Assembly (NCBI RefSeq): GCF_000379605.1
Contig: NZ_KB902702.1
Coordinates: 35,887-99,886, forward strand
Direction of reading: 5' to 3'
DNA from: Rhizobium giardinii bv. giardinii H152
Lineage (GTDB): Bacteria; Pseudomonadota; Alphaproteobacteria; Rhizobiales; Rhizobiaceae
DNA: 64,000 nucleotides
Part shown: in pieces, positions 63,981 to 64,000 of the stretch
Numbering within the stretch: position 1 is the stretch's first letter
Layout of the letters: every line of letters starts with the position of its first letter
Translations under genes and position numbers: made by a program
Notes under the pieces: generated by a model
Told to the model about the DNA's origin: nothing
Databases searched by the model: none
Seen by the model: only the letters and a program-made list of their open reading frames with translations

Positions 63981-64000
63981 TTGGCGCCATCGAACAGGAT

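Noticed and set aside
1-64000. tRNA, rRNA, CRISPR arrays, insertion sequences or prophage
   Set aside because: I read all intergenic gaps for cloverleaf-like sequence, spaced repeats and transposase or integrase genes and saw none; all larger genes are core-type.

Overview
The window is a GC-rich chromosomal segment of a member of the Rhizobiaceae (Rhizobium, Agrobacterium or Sinorhizobium type). Three things point there: the cyclic beta-1,2-glucan genes ndvA (chvA) and ndvB (chvB), the phaAB/phaR polyhydroxybutyrate locus, and the typical alphaproteobacterial run of helicase, S4 protein, fdxA and carD. There are no rRNA or tRNA genes, insertion sequences, phage genes or CRISPR arrays that I can see. 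Nearly all of it is conserved core-type chromosome, tightly packed, and most genes can be named.

Layout. Positions 1-3.7 kb: a small unknown gene, a RidA protein, leuD, a small membrane protein, a citrate-lyase-like CoA lyase with a DUF1737 partner, and a zincin metallopeptidase. 3.85-9.7 kb: the SOS mutagenesis operon imuA-imuB-dnaE2 behind a clear alphaproteobacterial LexA box. 9.9-10.8 kb: bfd-bfr iron storage with a candidate Irr box. 11.1-13.9 kb: a LysE exporter and an M3 oligopeptidase. 13.9-17.4 kb: two tandem Tat-exported PhoD phosphatases, each behind its own five-unit PHO box. 17.5-22.9 kb: typA, gfa, a serine/threonine-type phosphatase, carD, fdxA and an S4 RNA-binding protein. 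22.9-26.6 kb: a large SUV3-like RNA helicase whose upstream region is packed with GANTC (CcrM) sites, two imperfect 63-bp repeats and CtrA-like half sites. 26.7-29.5 kb: phaB, phaA and the divergent regulator phaR. 29.5-36.3 kb: rpmF, a glutathione transferase, mtgA, ispA, hisC, a second LysE exporter and ispG. 36.4-41.5 kb: a DeoR-VOC-MFS operon and a divergent cystine-type ABC transporter. 41.6-58.1 kb: pyruvate carboxylase, an orphan LuxR regulator, and the cyclic glucan cluster ndvA, opgC-like modifier and ndvB. 58.6-64 kb: a LysR regulator divergent from a lysine/2-aminoadipate catabolic operon (hglS, D-2-hydroxyglutarate dehydrogenase, ALDH7).

How the parts work together. ndvB makes and ndvA exports cyclic glucan, and the opgC-like protein probably decorates it. 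The last operon takes piperideine-6-carboxylate to 2-aminoadipate and then 2-oxoadipate to 2-oxoglutarate. The pha genes store acetyl-CoA while pyc refills oxaloacetate. The PHO boxes, SOS box and iron box show local stress control.

I found no clear new multi-gene system. The strongest unexplained signal is the GANTC-dense, repeat-bearing stretch at 26.12-26.57 kb.
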